Source: an uncultured Algimonas sp.
Lineage (GTDB): Bacteria; Pseudomonadota; Alphaproteobacteria; Caulobacterales; Maricaulaceae
Direction: 5' to 3'
DNA: 64,000 nt
Assembly (NCBI RefSeq): GCF_947498175.1
Contig: NZ_CANMJB010000001.1
Coordinates: 434,001 to 498,000 of the forward strand
In this document: positions 52,932 through 62,321 of the stretch, piece after piece
Position numbering within the stretch: the first letter of the stretch is position 1
How the letters are laid out: each line of letters begins with the position of its first letter
Program-made: the position numbers and the translations under genes
The notes under the pieces: model-generated
Databases searched by the model: none
Seen by the model: the letters and a program-made list of their open reading frames with translations, nothing else
Told to the model about the DNA's origin: nothing

Positions 52932-54287
52932 TCAGAAACGGAAATACAGGAAAGGCTGGTGCGTGGTCGAGGCCACGGCTGCAAAACACAGAACGCCGAG
53001 AATCAGGACGGCGCTCCACTGGCCGACCGCGGCGACGGCGGGCACGCCCGGCAGGCGTTCGCTCATCCGCTTCCAGCCGTCCCAGGACAACAGCCCGCCG
53101 ACGATCATGGCATATGAAGCGGTCGGCGGCACGTCGATCGTCATACCGCCCTCGCCCATTCCGGCCAGCGCCCCCCAATAGGCCAGCGCATGGGGTAGGC
53201 TGTCGGCCCGGAACAAGACCCAGCCCAGAGCCACGAACAAAACGGTGTAGGCCATGCCGGCGAAGCGCGGCGTCTTCGGCCATCCGGCCTTCTCCGCCAG
53301 CCTTTCGCCGATCAGGAAGATGCCGTGCCACAGACCCCAGAGCAGGAAAGTCCATGCCGCCCCGTGCCACAGCCCGCACAGCACGAAGACGATGACGAGA
53401 TTGCGGTAGGTGGCAAGCTCCCCGCCGCGCGACCCGCCCAGCGGAATGTAGAGATAGTCTCGAAACCAGCGCGACAGGGTCATGTGCCAGCGCCGCCAGA
53501 ATTCACGGAAAGACGCCGCGCTGTAGGGATGCTCGAAATTGCGCGGCAGCTCGAATCCGAAAATGCGGCCCAGCCCGATCGCCATGTTGGAATAGCCGGC
53601 GAAGTCGAAATAGATCTGCAGGGTGAAGGCGGCAAGACCGAGCCAAGCGGCCGCAGGCCCCAGTGTGGCGGCCTCCGCGCCGAAGGCCGCATCGGCGACT
53701 TGCGCGACCGTGTCGGCGATCAGAACCTTCTGCGCCAGGCCGAGCATGAACAGCTTGGCCCCGTCGCAGAACCGGTCCCAGCTTTCGCGGCGCTCGGTGA
53801 TCTGGTCGCGGATTTCGTCCCAGCGCACGATCGGCCCGGCGATGAGTTGCGGGAACATGCTGATATAGAGCCCTGTTTTCAAAGGACTCCGCGCGGGTTT
53901 CGAGCCACGCGAGACGTCCACCAGCAGGCTCATCGCCTGGAAGGTGAAGAAGGAGATGCCGAGCGGCAGGCGCGGTTCGACACGCGGCAGGCCGAGCGTC
54001 TCGGTGATGAGACCGAGATATTTGAACGTGACCAGCAGCGCCAGATTGGCCGCGATCCCGATGGCGAGCCAGGGTTTGCGCCGCGCCGCGATCCGGTGCG
54101 ACAGCTCGTGGTTCATGACGATGGACACCAGCAGCAGCGCGAGCCCCAGCCCTTCGCCCCAGGCATAGAAGAACAGGCTCGCCGCCAACAGGAACACGTT
54201 GCGCGCCATGCGCCCGCGCATGACGAAGTAGAGCGCGACCACGGCAGGCAGGAAGAAGAACAGGAATGTGACCGACGCGAAATTCAT
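52932..54287 (-). CDS. MBOAT-family membrane O-acyltransferase (AlgI-like)
   Basis: A 451-residue polytopic membrane protein. Membrane segments run throughout. Diagnostic AlgI features are PLGISFFTFQAMSLLVDV (about 108-126), GPIVRW (about 151), IYFDFAGYSNMAIGLG near 225-240, FWRRWHMTLSRWFRDYLYIPLGG near 263-285 and the invariant histidine H308 in CGLWHGAAW. MBOAT proteins carry acetyl or acyl groups across the inner membrane for extracytoplasmic acylation of polysaccharides. AGGGGAC precedes the ATG at 54287. The downstream AlgJ-like gene is its partner. Confidence 0.93.
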   Translation of the reverse strand: MNFASVTFLFFFLPAVVALYFVMRGRMARNVFLLAASLFFYAWGEGLGLALLLVSIVMNHELSHRIAARRKPWLAIGIAANLALLVTFKYLGLITETLGLPRVEPRLPLGISFFTFQAMSLLVDVSRGSKPARSPLKTGLYISMFPQLIAGPIVRWDEIRDQITERRESWDRFCDGAKLFMLGLAQKVLIADTVAQVADAAFGAEAATLGPAAAWLGLAAFTLQIYFDFAGYSNMAIGLGRIFGFELPRNFEHPYSAASFREFWRRWHMTLSRWFRDYLYIPLGGSRGGELATYRNLVIVFVLCGLWHGAAWTFLLWGLWHGIFLIGERLAEKAGWPKTPRFAGMAYTVLFVALGWVLFRADSLPHALAYWGALAGMGEGGMTIDVPPTASYAMIVGGLLSWDGWKRMSERLPGVPAVAAVGQWSAVLILGVLCFAAVASTTHQPFLYFRF

Positions 54288-54372
54288 GTGTCCCCTCGCC
54301 GCGCCCATAGCAGGCGCGCGGAAGGGGGCAAGTGGAAGCCTTCAAGACCCTTCTACGCAATGTTTCGCCATT

Positions 54373-54399
54373 CTCATCCCGGACTTGATCCGGGATGAG
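54373..54399. repeat. dispersed palindromic repeat, copy 1
   Basis: CTCATCCCGGA and TCCGGGATGAG, an 11-bp inverted repeat with loop CTTGA, lies between the cydX-like gene and the MBOAT gene. The core CCCGGACTTGATCCGGG recurs at 59352-59368. This looks like a small intergenic palindrome family and can fold as a hairpin in RNA. Confidence 0.65.
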
Positions 54400-54411
54400 G
54401 AGAGAAAGGCA

Positions 54412-54522
54412 CTAAAGAATGGCCGCCCGGATCGCATAGGCCACGACAGTCACGACGGCCACACCGCCCAACCAGAGCACGACGAACCAGCCGATCCGTT
54501 TCGCCCAGGGCTTGCGCTCCAT
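54412..54522 (-). CDS. DUF2474/CydX-like small bd-oxidase subunit
   Basis: A 36-residue single-helix membrane protein (MERKPWAKRIGWFVVLWL, then GGVAVVTVVAYAIRAAIL). It overlaps the cydB stop by one base, the position in which DUF2474 or CydX subunits occur in bd-type oxidase operons. CydX-like peptides stabilise the oxidase heme site. The short length and single helix prevent stronger assignment. Confidence 0.8.
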   Translation of the reverse strand: MERKPWAKRIGWFVVLWLGGVAVVTVVAYAIRAAIL

Positions 54523-55535
54523 CAGTGATAGCCCTCGTCGGGGCTCGTCTTGCCGCGGAACACCCAATAGGCATAGGCCGTGTAGCCCAGGATCAGCGGC
54601 AACAACACCAGCGCGCCGACGAACATGAAGATCTGCGAATTGTAGGGCGTCGCCGCCGCCAGGATGGTCAGGTCCGGCGGAATCAGGTCCGGGAAGATCG
54701 AGATGCCGAGCCCGATAAAGCAGAGCGCGAACAGGATCAAAGATAGGATGAACGGCCGGTATTCGTGGTGATGCACGTTGAGCGACCGGAACAGCAGCAG
54801 CAGGATCACGGCCACGGCGACCGGGACAGGCGCGGCGATCAACAGGCCCGGCATTTCGAACCAGCGACTGTAATAGACGCTGTCCAGGAACGGCGTGATG
54901 ACGCTGACCGCGGCGATGCACAGCACCGTGCCGATGCCGAACGTCCAGGCGAGCTTGCGGGCCCGGTCCTGCACAGGCCCTTCGGTCTTCATGATCAGCC
55001 AGGTCGCGCCCAGCAGCGCATATCCGACCACGACCGCCGCGCCGCAGAGCAGCGTGAACGGGGTCAGCCAGTCCCACCAGCCGCCGCCATAGGCGCGGCC
55101 ATCGATCTCCACGCCCTGCACCATCGCGCCGAGGGCGATGCCTTGCGAGAAGGCGGCGATCAGCGAGCCGCCGATGAAGGCCGCGTCCCAGTATTTCAGC
55201 CAACGCTGGGTCCGCCAGCGGAACTCGAACGCGACACCGCGAAAGACCAGCGCCAGCAACATGGCGATGATCGGAACGTAGAGCGCGGGCATCAGGATCG
55301 CATAGGCGACCGGGAAAGCCGCGAACAGGCCGCCCCCGCCCAGCACCAGCCAGGTCTCGTTCCCGTCCCAAACGGGCGCGACCGTGTTCATGAGCAGGTC
55401 GCGGTCGCGTTTTTCAGGATAGAAGGGATAGAGGATGCCGAGGCCGAGATCGAACCCGTCCAGCACGACATAGATGAACACGGCCAAAGCGAGCAGGAAC
55501 GCCCAGCTATAGGCCAGCCAAGGAACGACGTCCAT
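54522..55535 (-). CDS. cydB: cytochrome bd-type quinol oxidase subunit II (CioB/CydB)
   Basis: A 337-residue membrane subunit. Motifs include FIYVVLDGFDLGLGILYPF near 19-37, DRDLLMNTVAPVWDGNETWLVLGGGGLFAAFPVAYAIL (about 43-80) and a C-terminal TAYAYWVFRGKTSPDEGYH. It partners CydA in reducing oxygen with quinol electrons, without proton pumping. It is preceded by cydA with a 2-base gap and followed by the small subunit with a one-base overlap. Confidence 0.96.
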   Translation of the reverse strand: MDVVPWLAYSWAFLLALAVFIYVVLDGFDLGLGILYPFYPEKRDRDLLMNTVAPVWDGNETWLVLGGGGLFAAFPVAYAILMPALYVPIIAMLLALVFRGVAFEFRWRTQRWLKYWDAAFIGGSLIAAFSQGIALGAMVQGVEIDGRAYGGGWWDWLTPFTLLCGAAVVVGYALLGATWLIMKTEGPVQDRARKLAWTFGIGTVLCIAAVSVITPFLDSVYYSRWFEMPGLLIAAPVPVAVAVILLLLFRSLNVHHHEYRPFILSLILFALCFIGLGISIFPDLIPPDLTILAAATPYNSQIFMFVGALVLLPLILGYTAYAYWVFRGKTSPDEGYH

Positions 55536-55537
55536 GC

Positions 55538-57037
55538 TCAGCCCTCCCCGTCTTCGTTTGTCTTGGTGTCGATTTCGGGCGCGCGGTTGCGGCTGATGCC
55601 GCCCTCTTCGCGCTCATGCGCCTGCGTCTGCTGCGCGGGCGTGATGCCGGCGGTCCGGATCGGACCGTCGGCTTCGGCCAGGCCTTCCTCATAGACATGC
55701 GGTCCGGCCGCCATCAGGCGCAAAATGTAGAAGACGCCTGCCCCGAAGACGAAGAAATAGACGATGACGAACGCCATGAGCGACGCCCCCACGGCGGGCG
55801 CATCCAGGGGGCTGGCGCTCTCGGATGTGCGCATCAGGCCCCAGATCGTATAGGGCTGGCGCCCGACCTCGGTCGTGACCCAGCCCGCCAGCACGGCCAC
55901 CAGCCCGCTCGGCGCCATGACCAGCGCCGCGCGGTGCAACCAGCGGTCGGTGAACAGGCGCTTGCGAAAACGCGCCCAGAGCGACCAGAGGCCGACAAAC
56001 AGCATCAGGAAGCCGATACCGACCATGATGCGGAAGGACCAGAAGACGATGGCCACGGGCGGGCGTTCTTCCATCGGGATCGTGTCGAGCCCGTCCAGCG
56101 GCGCGTTGAGGTCGTGCTTGAGGATCAGCGAACTCGCCTTGGGAATGCCGATGGCGTAATCCAGCCGCTGCTCCTCCTCGTTCGGAATGCCGAACAAATA
56201 GAGCGGCGCGCCTTCCGGATGGGACTCGTAATGGCCTTCCATCGCCATGACCTTCTGCGGCTGATATTCCAGCGTGTTGAGTCCATGCAGATCGCCGAGC
56301 AGGATCTGCAGCGGCGCGACGATCGCCGCCATCCACATCGCCATAGAGAACATGGTGCGCGTGCCCTGGTGGACGCGGTCATGATCGTGGTCGCGCAGCA
56401 AGTGCCACGCCCCGACCCCGCCGACGATGAAGGCCGTCGTCAGATAGGCCGCCGTCAGCGTATGAGCGAGCCGGTAGGGGAAGCTCGGATTGAACATGAT
56501 CTCCAGCCAGTCGACCGGCACGAACTGGCCGTTGGCCGCGATCTCGAAGCCCTGCGGCGTGTGCATCCAGCTATTGACCGACAGGATCCAGGTCGCGGAC
56601 AGCGCCGTGCCGAAGGCGACCAGCACGCAGGCCGCCATGTGCAGGCCCGGCCCCACCCGGTCGCGCCCGAACAACATGATGCCGAGGAAGCCCGCTTCCA
56701 GGAAGAACGCCGTCAGGACTTCGTAGGCCATGAGCGGTCCGATGACCGGTCCGGCGCGGTCCGAGAAGACCGACCAGTTGGTGCCGAACTGATAGGCCAT
56801 GGTGATCCCGCTCACCACGCCCATGGCGAAGGTGATGGCGAAGATCTTCACCCAGAACTTGAACAGGTTGAGAAATTTCGTGTCGCCGGACTTGAGATAA
56901 AGCCCGTTCAGAACGGCCAAATAGCTGGCCAGGCCGATGGTGAACGCCGGAAAGATGAAGTGGAACGCGACCGTGAAGGCGAACTGGATGCGCGCCAGCA
57001 TGACGGCGTCGAAGCCCTCGAACAAGAAAACGGTCAT
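55538..57037 (-). CDS. cydA: cytochrome bd-type quinol oxidase subunit I, cyanide-insensitive type (CioA)
   Basis: A 499-residue heme-binding membrane subunit. The axial-ligand region near H26 (FTVAFHFIFPAFTIG), the GITMAYQFGTNW segment near 76, the quinol-side Q-loop region and the GRQPYTIWGLMRTSESASP stretch near 390 are visible. The Q-loop is short compared with Escherichia coli CydA, and the downstream DUF2474-like subunit supports the CIO subfamily, which resists cyanide and works under low oxygen. AGAAGGA precedes the ATG. The last 40 residues form a charged tail (AHEREEGGISRNRAPEI). Confidence 0.95.
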   Translation of the reverse strand: MTVFLFEGFDAVMLARIQFAFTVAFHFIFPAFTIGLASYLAVLNGLYLKSGDTKFLNLFKFWVKIFAITFAMGVVSGITMAYQFGTNWSVFSDRAGPVIGPLMAYEVLTAFFLEAGFLGIMLFGRDRVGPGLHMAACVLVAFGTALSATWILSVNSWMHTPQGFEIAANGQFVPVDWLEIMFNPSFPYRLAHTLTAAYLTTAFIVGGVGAWHLLRDHDHDRVHQGTRTMFSMAMWMAAIVAPLQILLGDLHGLNTLEYQPQKVMAMEGHYESHPEGAPLYLFGIPNEEEQRLDYAIGIPKASSLILKHDLNAPLDGLDTIPMEERPPVAIVFWSFRIMVGIGFLMLFVGLWSLWARFRKRLFTDRWLHRAALVMAPSGLVAVLAGWVTTEVGRQPYTIWGLMRTSESASPLDAPAVGASLMAFVIVYFFVFGAGVFYILRLMAAGPHVYEEGLAEADGPIRTAGITPAQQTQAHEREEGGISRNRAPEIDTKTNEDGEG

Positions 57038-57210
57038 GCGAACGTCCTTCTTCCGTCACCCCACCGTTCGTGCGATAGCGCAACCTTGGCGGCCCAACTA
57101 GCGCATAGCGGCGCAACCCCGGACCGGCAAAAACGCAACCCGCGTTAATTGCGCCGCATTTGCCGGACCGTCTCGTCCGGAACTTTTGCGAAAATTTCAC
57201 GCCCGCGCCC

Positions 57211-57238
57211 TTGCGACGCTTCCGCCCGCTTCATACAT
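57211..57238 (+). promoter_or_regulatory. possible groESL promoter
   Basis: TTGCGA (57211-57216) and ATACAT (57233-57238) are separated by 16 bases and end nine bases before the CIRCE element. A sigma-32-type alternative (CTTG with a following CCCGC-like block) overlaps the same region. Visual match only. Confidence 0.35.
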
Positions 57239-57246
57239 GCGGCGCG

Positions 57247-57273
57247 TTGGCACTCCCGATCGGGGAGTGCCAA
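57247..57273 (+). promoter_or_regulatory. CIRCE element (HrcA operator) of groESL
   Basis: TTGGCACTC-N9-GAGTGCCAA is a perfect inverted repeat that matches the CIRCE consensus TTAGCACTC-N9-GAGTGCTAA with one symmetric substitution per arm. It ends 34 bases upstream of the groES start. HrcA binds CIRCE and represses groESL except under heat stress. Confidence 0.95.
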
Positions 57274-57307
57274 TCGCTATCAACCCTTTGAAACGAGAGA
57301 TCGAACC

Positions 57308-57595
57308 ATGAAGTTTCGTCCCCTCCACGACCGCGTCGTCGTAGAACGCGTCGCCGAAGACACCAAGACGGCCGGCGGCATCATCATCCCCGATACGGCC
57401 ACCGAGAAACCCTCCGAAGGCAAAGTCGTCGCCGTCGGCCCCGGCACCCGCAACGATGACGGCAGCACCAGCAAGCTCGACGTCAAGACCGGCGACCGCG
57501 TCCTGTTCGGCAAATGGGGCGGCACCGAAGTCAAGATCGACGGCAAGGAGCTGCTGATCATGAAGGAATCCGACATCATGGGCGTCATCGGCTAA
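57308..57595 (+). CDS. groES: co-chaperonin GroES
   Basis: The heptameric lid of the GroEL chamber. It has 95 residues, normal length, beginning [14 protein letters not shown]. The mobile loop is [22 protein letters not shown] at about 17-38 with the GroEL-binding III triad, and the final [15 protein letters not shown] is typical. The ATG at 57308 follows GAGAGA. It stands 34 bases after CIRCE and 58 bases before groEL. Confidence 0.98.
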   Translation: MKFRPLHDRVVVERVAEDTKTAGGIIIPDTATEKPSEGKVVAVGPGTRNDDGSTSKLDVKTGDRVLFGKWGGTEVKIDGKELLIMKESDIMGVIG

Positions 57596-57653
57596 CGCAG
57601 CCGATACCCCCGATTACCCAACACCAACACACTCAAACCTAGGAGAAGCTTAA

Positions 57654-59291
<1,638 letters not shown>

Positions 59292-59298
59292 GTGAGGT

Positions 59299-59339
59299 CG
59301 GGCGCGGCTCGCCGCGCCCGCAGCCTGCCTCCGGCAGGC
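59299..59339 (+). other. two strong hairpins in the groEL 3' region
   Basis: A 10-bp stem CGGGCGCGGC / GCCGCGCCCG with a TC turn (59299-59320) is followed by a 7-bp stem GCCTGCC / GGCAGGC with loop TCC (59323-59339), starting eight bases after the groEL stop. They may stabilise or process the groESL transcript. Confidence 0.6.
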
Positions 59340-59351
59340 GTACCGAACTTA

Positions 59352-59368
59352 CCCGGACTTGATCCGGG
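59352..59368. repeat. dispersed palindromic repeat, copy 2
   Basis: CCCGGA and TCCGGG arms with loop CTTGA; the 17-base core is identical to the copy at 54378-54394. Confidence 0.6.
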
Positions 59369-59406
59369 GTCTCCCGAGACTTGTTCGCTAGCTCGACTAA
59401 AGAAAA

Positions 59407-59435
59407 GGCCGCTTCCGATTGGGGGCGGCCTTTTT
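59407..59435. terminator. rho-independent terminator after groEL
   Basis: GGCCGC / GCGGCC arms, extended by inner CC-GG pairs around a short loop, are preceded by AAAA and followed by TTTTT. It separates groESL from the AT-rich GHKL gene. Confidence 0.88.
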
Positions 59436-59471
59436 ACTTGCTCCAAACTTACTTTGCGGCATTTAGGTAGT

Positions 59472-61061
59472 GTGACAGGAGTTTACAAATCCGAGATTGA
59501 CCGGATCGACAGCACGCCTAACAAGCGACTTTTTTGGTCGATAATAAGCGATTATAACACGCTTTTGGCTCTTTTGGAGTTGGTCGACAATGCTGTCGAC
59601 CTAGCCACAAAAAATAGCTCTTTATCAGAACTTCGAGTTTCAATCGACCTCGATCATCAACGTCAGATAGTTTCAATCACAGACAACGCAGGCGGAGTTG
59701 AGCACCGAGACCTTGGCCTTTTAGTCACTCCAGGCGGCAGCGGACACAATCCTGATGAACAGGTGATTGGGATATTTGGCGTTGGCAGCAAACGCGCAGG
59801 AGTCGCTCTAGGGGAACATATAGAAATTAGAACACGTAAAGCTGAAGGTCCAACATTACAAATCGAAGTGACGAAGGATTGGTTGCTAACCGATGAGTGG
59901 GAGGTGCCAGTTTATCAAGTTGACGACATCGAAGCGAGTAGCACTTGCATTACTATAACACGGCTTCGACGTATATTGACGGATGCAGATATAGGCTATG
60001 TAAGAGAGAAACTATCTGAAACATATGCAAAGTATATACTGCAAGGAGTAATTATTGAATTGAACGGAACACCGATACAGTCCAGGCAATTTTCAAATTG
60101 GAGTTATCCTCCAGAGCATCTTCCAACTAAAACAGAAATTGAGCTTACCGATCCAGAGTTCGGATTAGTAAAGACGATTATTACAAGCGGTCTGATTGCA
60201 GACCGTGTACCTGATAAAAATAATTACGGCGTATATTTTTACTGTAACGACCGCCTTATAGAGAAAGAGCACCGATCAAGAGAAGTTGGTTATAATAACT
60301 CGCAGCTAGCTGGAGTGCCACACCCGGACGCATCACTTTGTAGAGTTATAGTAGAATTTAATGGCGCAGCAGGCGCAATGCCTTGGAATAGTAGTAAATC
60401 CCAAGTCATGTTTGATAATTACTGTTTGAAAAAGGTACAACCAACCATTATTGCATTGTGCAGTCGATACTCAAAAGTTTCTAGAGCACTAAAGAAAACG
60501 TGGAACGAAACTGTAACGCCTTTTTGCGAAGGTGACGTTAGGTCTGTTAAGCCTGAAGTTCTCGGCTCAGCCAGCCAACACATATTTCCTCCTTTACCAA
60601 GGCAAAGGCAAAACGCTTTTGATCGGCTTCTTGCCCAGAATGCTCAGCTAATCGATGAAGAACCTTGGCTACGCGGACTTGTAGAGGCGATGGCTTTTGT
60701 TGACCTTGTCTCTCGCAAAAGAGTGTCCACAAACAATCGAGTTGCTTTGATTTTGTTAGATAGCAATTTCGAAATAGCGTTAAAGGAGTTTATTGTCCAC
60801 AGGAAGGACATCTTCCCAAAATCTGAATACGATGATGTGAAGTTACTAAACATTTTTAAAAATAGATCTGACGTTTTATTACACGTAACCAATAAAATCT
60901 GCATTCCAGATGAACTGATCGTCAAAGCAGAACATTACTACCTTCTTAGAAATAAACTTATACATGAAAGAACCACAGCTGCTATTACCAATACTGACGT
61001 CAAGGATTACAGAAATGTAGTGGCTGAAATGCTTAACATTCTACATACATTGGAAGTTTAA
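59472..61061 (+). CDS. GHKL (Hsp90/MORC-like) ATPase with C-terminal HEPN-like RNxxxH motif
   Basis: A 529-residue protein read from the GTG at 59472 (AGG just upstream); longer in-frame starts would run back through the groEL terminator. The GHKL ATPase fold is clear: N-box ELVDNAVDLA near 36-45, G1 DNAGG at 71-75, G2 GIFGVGSKRAG at 100-110. The later part is helical and ends with RNKLIHE, where R493 and H498 fit the HEPN RNase pattern R-polar-x3-H. The gene is strikingly AT-rich (one 60-base line has 23 G+C, against 38 in a groEL line), with different codon usage, suggesting recent transfer. The fused ATPase and possible RNase suggest a defence or stress role; the function is not established. 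Confidence 0.85.
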   Translation: MTGVYKSEIDRIDSTPNKRLFWSIISDYNTLLALLELVDNAVDLATKNSSLSELRVSIDLDHQRQIVSITDNAGGVEHRDLGLLVTPGGSGHNPDEQVIGIFGVGSKRAGVALGEHIEIRTRKAEGPTLQIEVTKDWLLTDEWEVPVYQVDDIEASSTCITITRLRRILTDADIGYVREKLSETYAKYILQGVIIELNGTPIQSRQFSNWSYPPEHLPTKTEIELTDPEFGLVKTIITSGLIADRVPDKNNYGVYFYCNDRLIEKEHRSREVGYNNSQLAGVPHPDASLCRVIVEFNGAAGAMPWNSSKSQVMFDNYCLKKVQPTIIALCSRYSKVSRALKKTWNETVTPFCEGDVRSVKPEVLGSASQHIFPPLPRQRQNAFDRLLAQNAQLIDEEPWLRGLVEAMAFVDLVSRKRVSTNNRVALILLDSNFEIALKEFIVHRKDIFPKSEYDDVKLLNIFKNRSDVLLHVTNKICIPDELIVKAEHYYLLRNKLIHERTTAAITNTDVKDYRNVVAEMLNILHTLEV

Positions 61062-61833
61062 ACCTTATCTGCATTACTTTTTCGCTGCCGCACGGCGCGC
61101 TGGAGTCTCGCGCGGCGACAAAAGGACATCATGCTCACTGCGCTTTCTCCGCGTGTTGCCCTGTTGCCGGTGGAAGGATTGGTCCTCGATTTAGAGGGGC
61201 TTAGTCCGCTGTTTTCGCAAGCAAACCGACTATCGTATCCGCGCGAACGCCCCATGCCCCCATATTACTCGCACCCACCCCGGACACGAGGGGTTACGTT
61301 GACCTCGGTTTTGGTGGGCCTGGACCTTGTGCCATCGTGCATGGCGGTCCCGTGAGCTGACGTGGCGCGGGACGGCCTTCGGGCGGCGGACGAGGGGTCG
61401 GGCGGGGGAGTGTGAACGAGTCCGCCGTAGCCGACCGTCAGGTCAGGCGAAGGCGGATGCGCCCTCCCCCGTCGTCCGGGCGTCAGGCCGGCCGCGCCGA
61501 AAGCGCGGACGGCCTCTGGCGCCCGCGGCGGGTGCGCCCATTGCGGGCCCTGCCGGACCCCTCGCTCAAACCCCGGGTAGATCCAGGGCGCGGGCTCCGG
61601 CCAGCGTAAAACGGTACTCTCTTCCCCGTTCCGTCGTTGGTCGGGGCCCGCGCTCGTGTCGCCTTCGCCGGCGCCGCACCGCAGATCCGCCGGACCGGCT
61701 GAAAGACAGCCCGGCCGGCCAGCCTTGGCGCCTGCGCGAACCACAAAGCCCCTCCCCCCAAGCCCAGGACACGAAAATGACCCGCAAACCGACCTCGGCG
61801 ATCCGTATACCGCACCGCCAAGCCGTGATCCCG
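61062..61833. other. 772-base stretch without a credible gene, strong potential RNA structure
   Basis: After the AT-rich gene the sequence returns to high GC. Reading frames here are open on both strands but lack ribosome sites and have arginine/proline/glycine-dominated compositions typical of antisense noise. Two large hairpins stand out: 61478-61524 (arms AGGCCG/CGGCCT and CCGCGC/GCGCGG around loop CGAAA, flanked by GGGCG/CGCCC) and 61588-61653 (a 15-bp stem, GCGCGGGCTCCGGCC with GGTCGGGGCCCGCGC, allowing G-U pairs, around a 36-base loop). An ncRNA, a decayed gene or GC-rich spacer are all possible. No tRNA, tmRNA, RNase P RNA or SRP RNA signature was found. Confidence 0.4.
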
Positions 61834-62295
61834 CTACAGTGGCAGCTCCGTCGTGAATTTCAGCTTCTCCATCGCGAAGCTGGCCGACACGTCGCTGATC
61901 CTGACTTTCGCGATCAGTTGCTGATAAACCCGGTCATAGTCGGCGACCGACGCGATCAGGATCTTCAGGATGTAGTCGACCTCGCCCGCCAGCCGGTAGA
62001 ACTCCACGATTTCCGGGATCGCATCGACGGCGGCGGCGAAGTCGGCGGACCACGCGGCGGAATGGTCGTCGGTGCGGACCTGCACGAAGGTGGTCAGCGG
62101 CAGGCCGAGCTTCTCGTTGTCGAGCAGCGCGACGCGGCGTTCGATCACCCCGTCCTCCTCCAGGCGCCGCACCCGGCGCCAGACCGTGTTCAGCGACACG
62201 CCGAGCGCCACCGCGATCGAGTCGAGCGATTGCGCCGCATCGGCTTGCAGCGATGCGAGGATGCGCCGGTCCGTGGTGTCGAGTTTCGCCGTCAT
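61834..62295 (-). CDS. Lrp/AsnC-family transcriptional regulator
   Basis: A 153-residue feast/famine regulator. Residues about 5-60 are the AsnC-type HTH (DTTDRRILASLQADAAQSLDSIAVALGVSLNTVWRRVRRLEEDGVIERRVALLD). The C-terminal RAM ligand domain spans about 70-150 with VDYILKILIASVADYDRVYQQLIAKVRISDVSASFAMEKLKFTTELPL. It is divergent from the cysteine-synthase-like gene, whose start may be as close as 26 bases, so it probably controls that enzyme in response to an amino acid. The ligand is unknown. Confidence 0.93.
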   Translation of the reverse strand: MTAKLDTTDRRILASLQADAAQSLDSIAVALGVSLNTVWRRVRRLEEDGVIERRVALLDNEKLGLPLTTFVQVRTDDHSAAWSADFAAAVDAIPEIVEFYRLAGEVDYILKILIASVADYDRVYQQLIAKVRISDVSASFAMEKLKFTTELPL

Positions 62296-62321
62296 GAACG
62301 ATCAATAGGATAATTTTCGAC

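Noticed and set aside
59292-59471. 60-codon N-terminal extension of the GHKL protein
   Set aside because: The extension would translate the hairpins and terminator after groEL; the composition is GC-rich unlike the gene, and a GTG with AGG upstream exists at 59472.
61265-62313. Open frames of 159 and 328 codons on both strands after the GHKL gene
   Set aside because: No ribosome site, biased Arg/Pro/Gly composition, no recognisable domain, and the plus frame runs through the antisense of the Lrp gene. Reported as gene-poor sequence instead.
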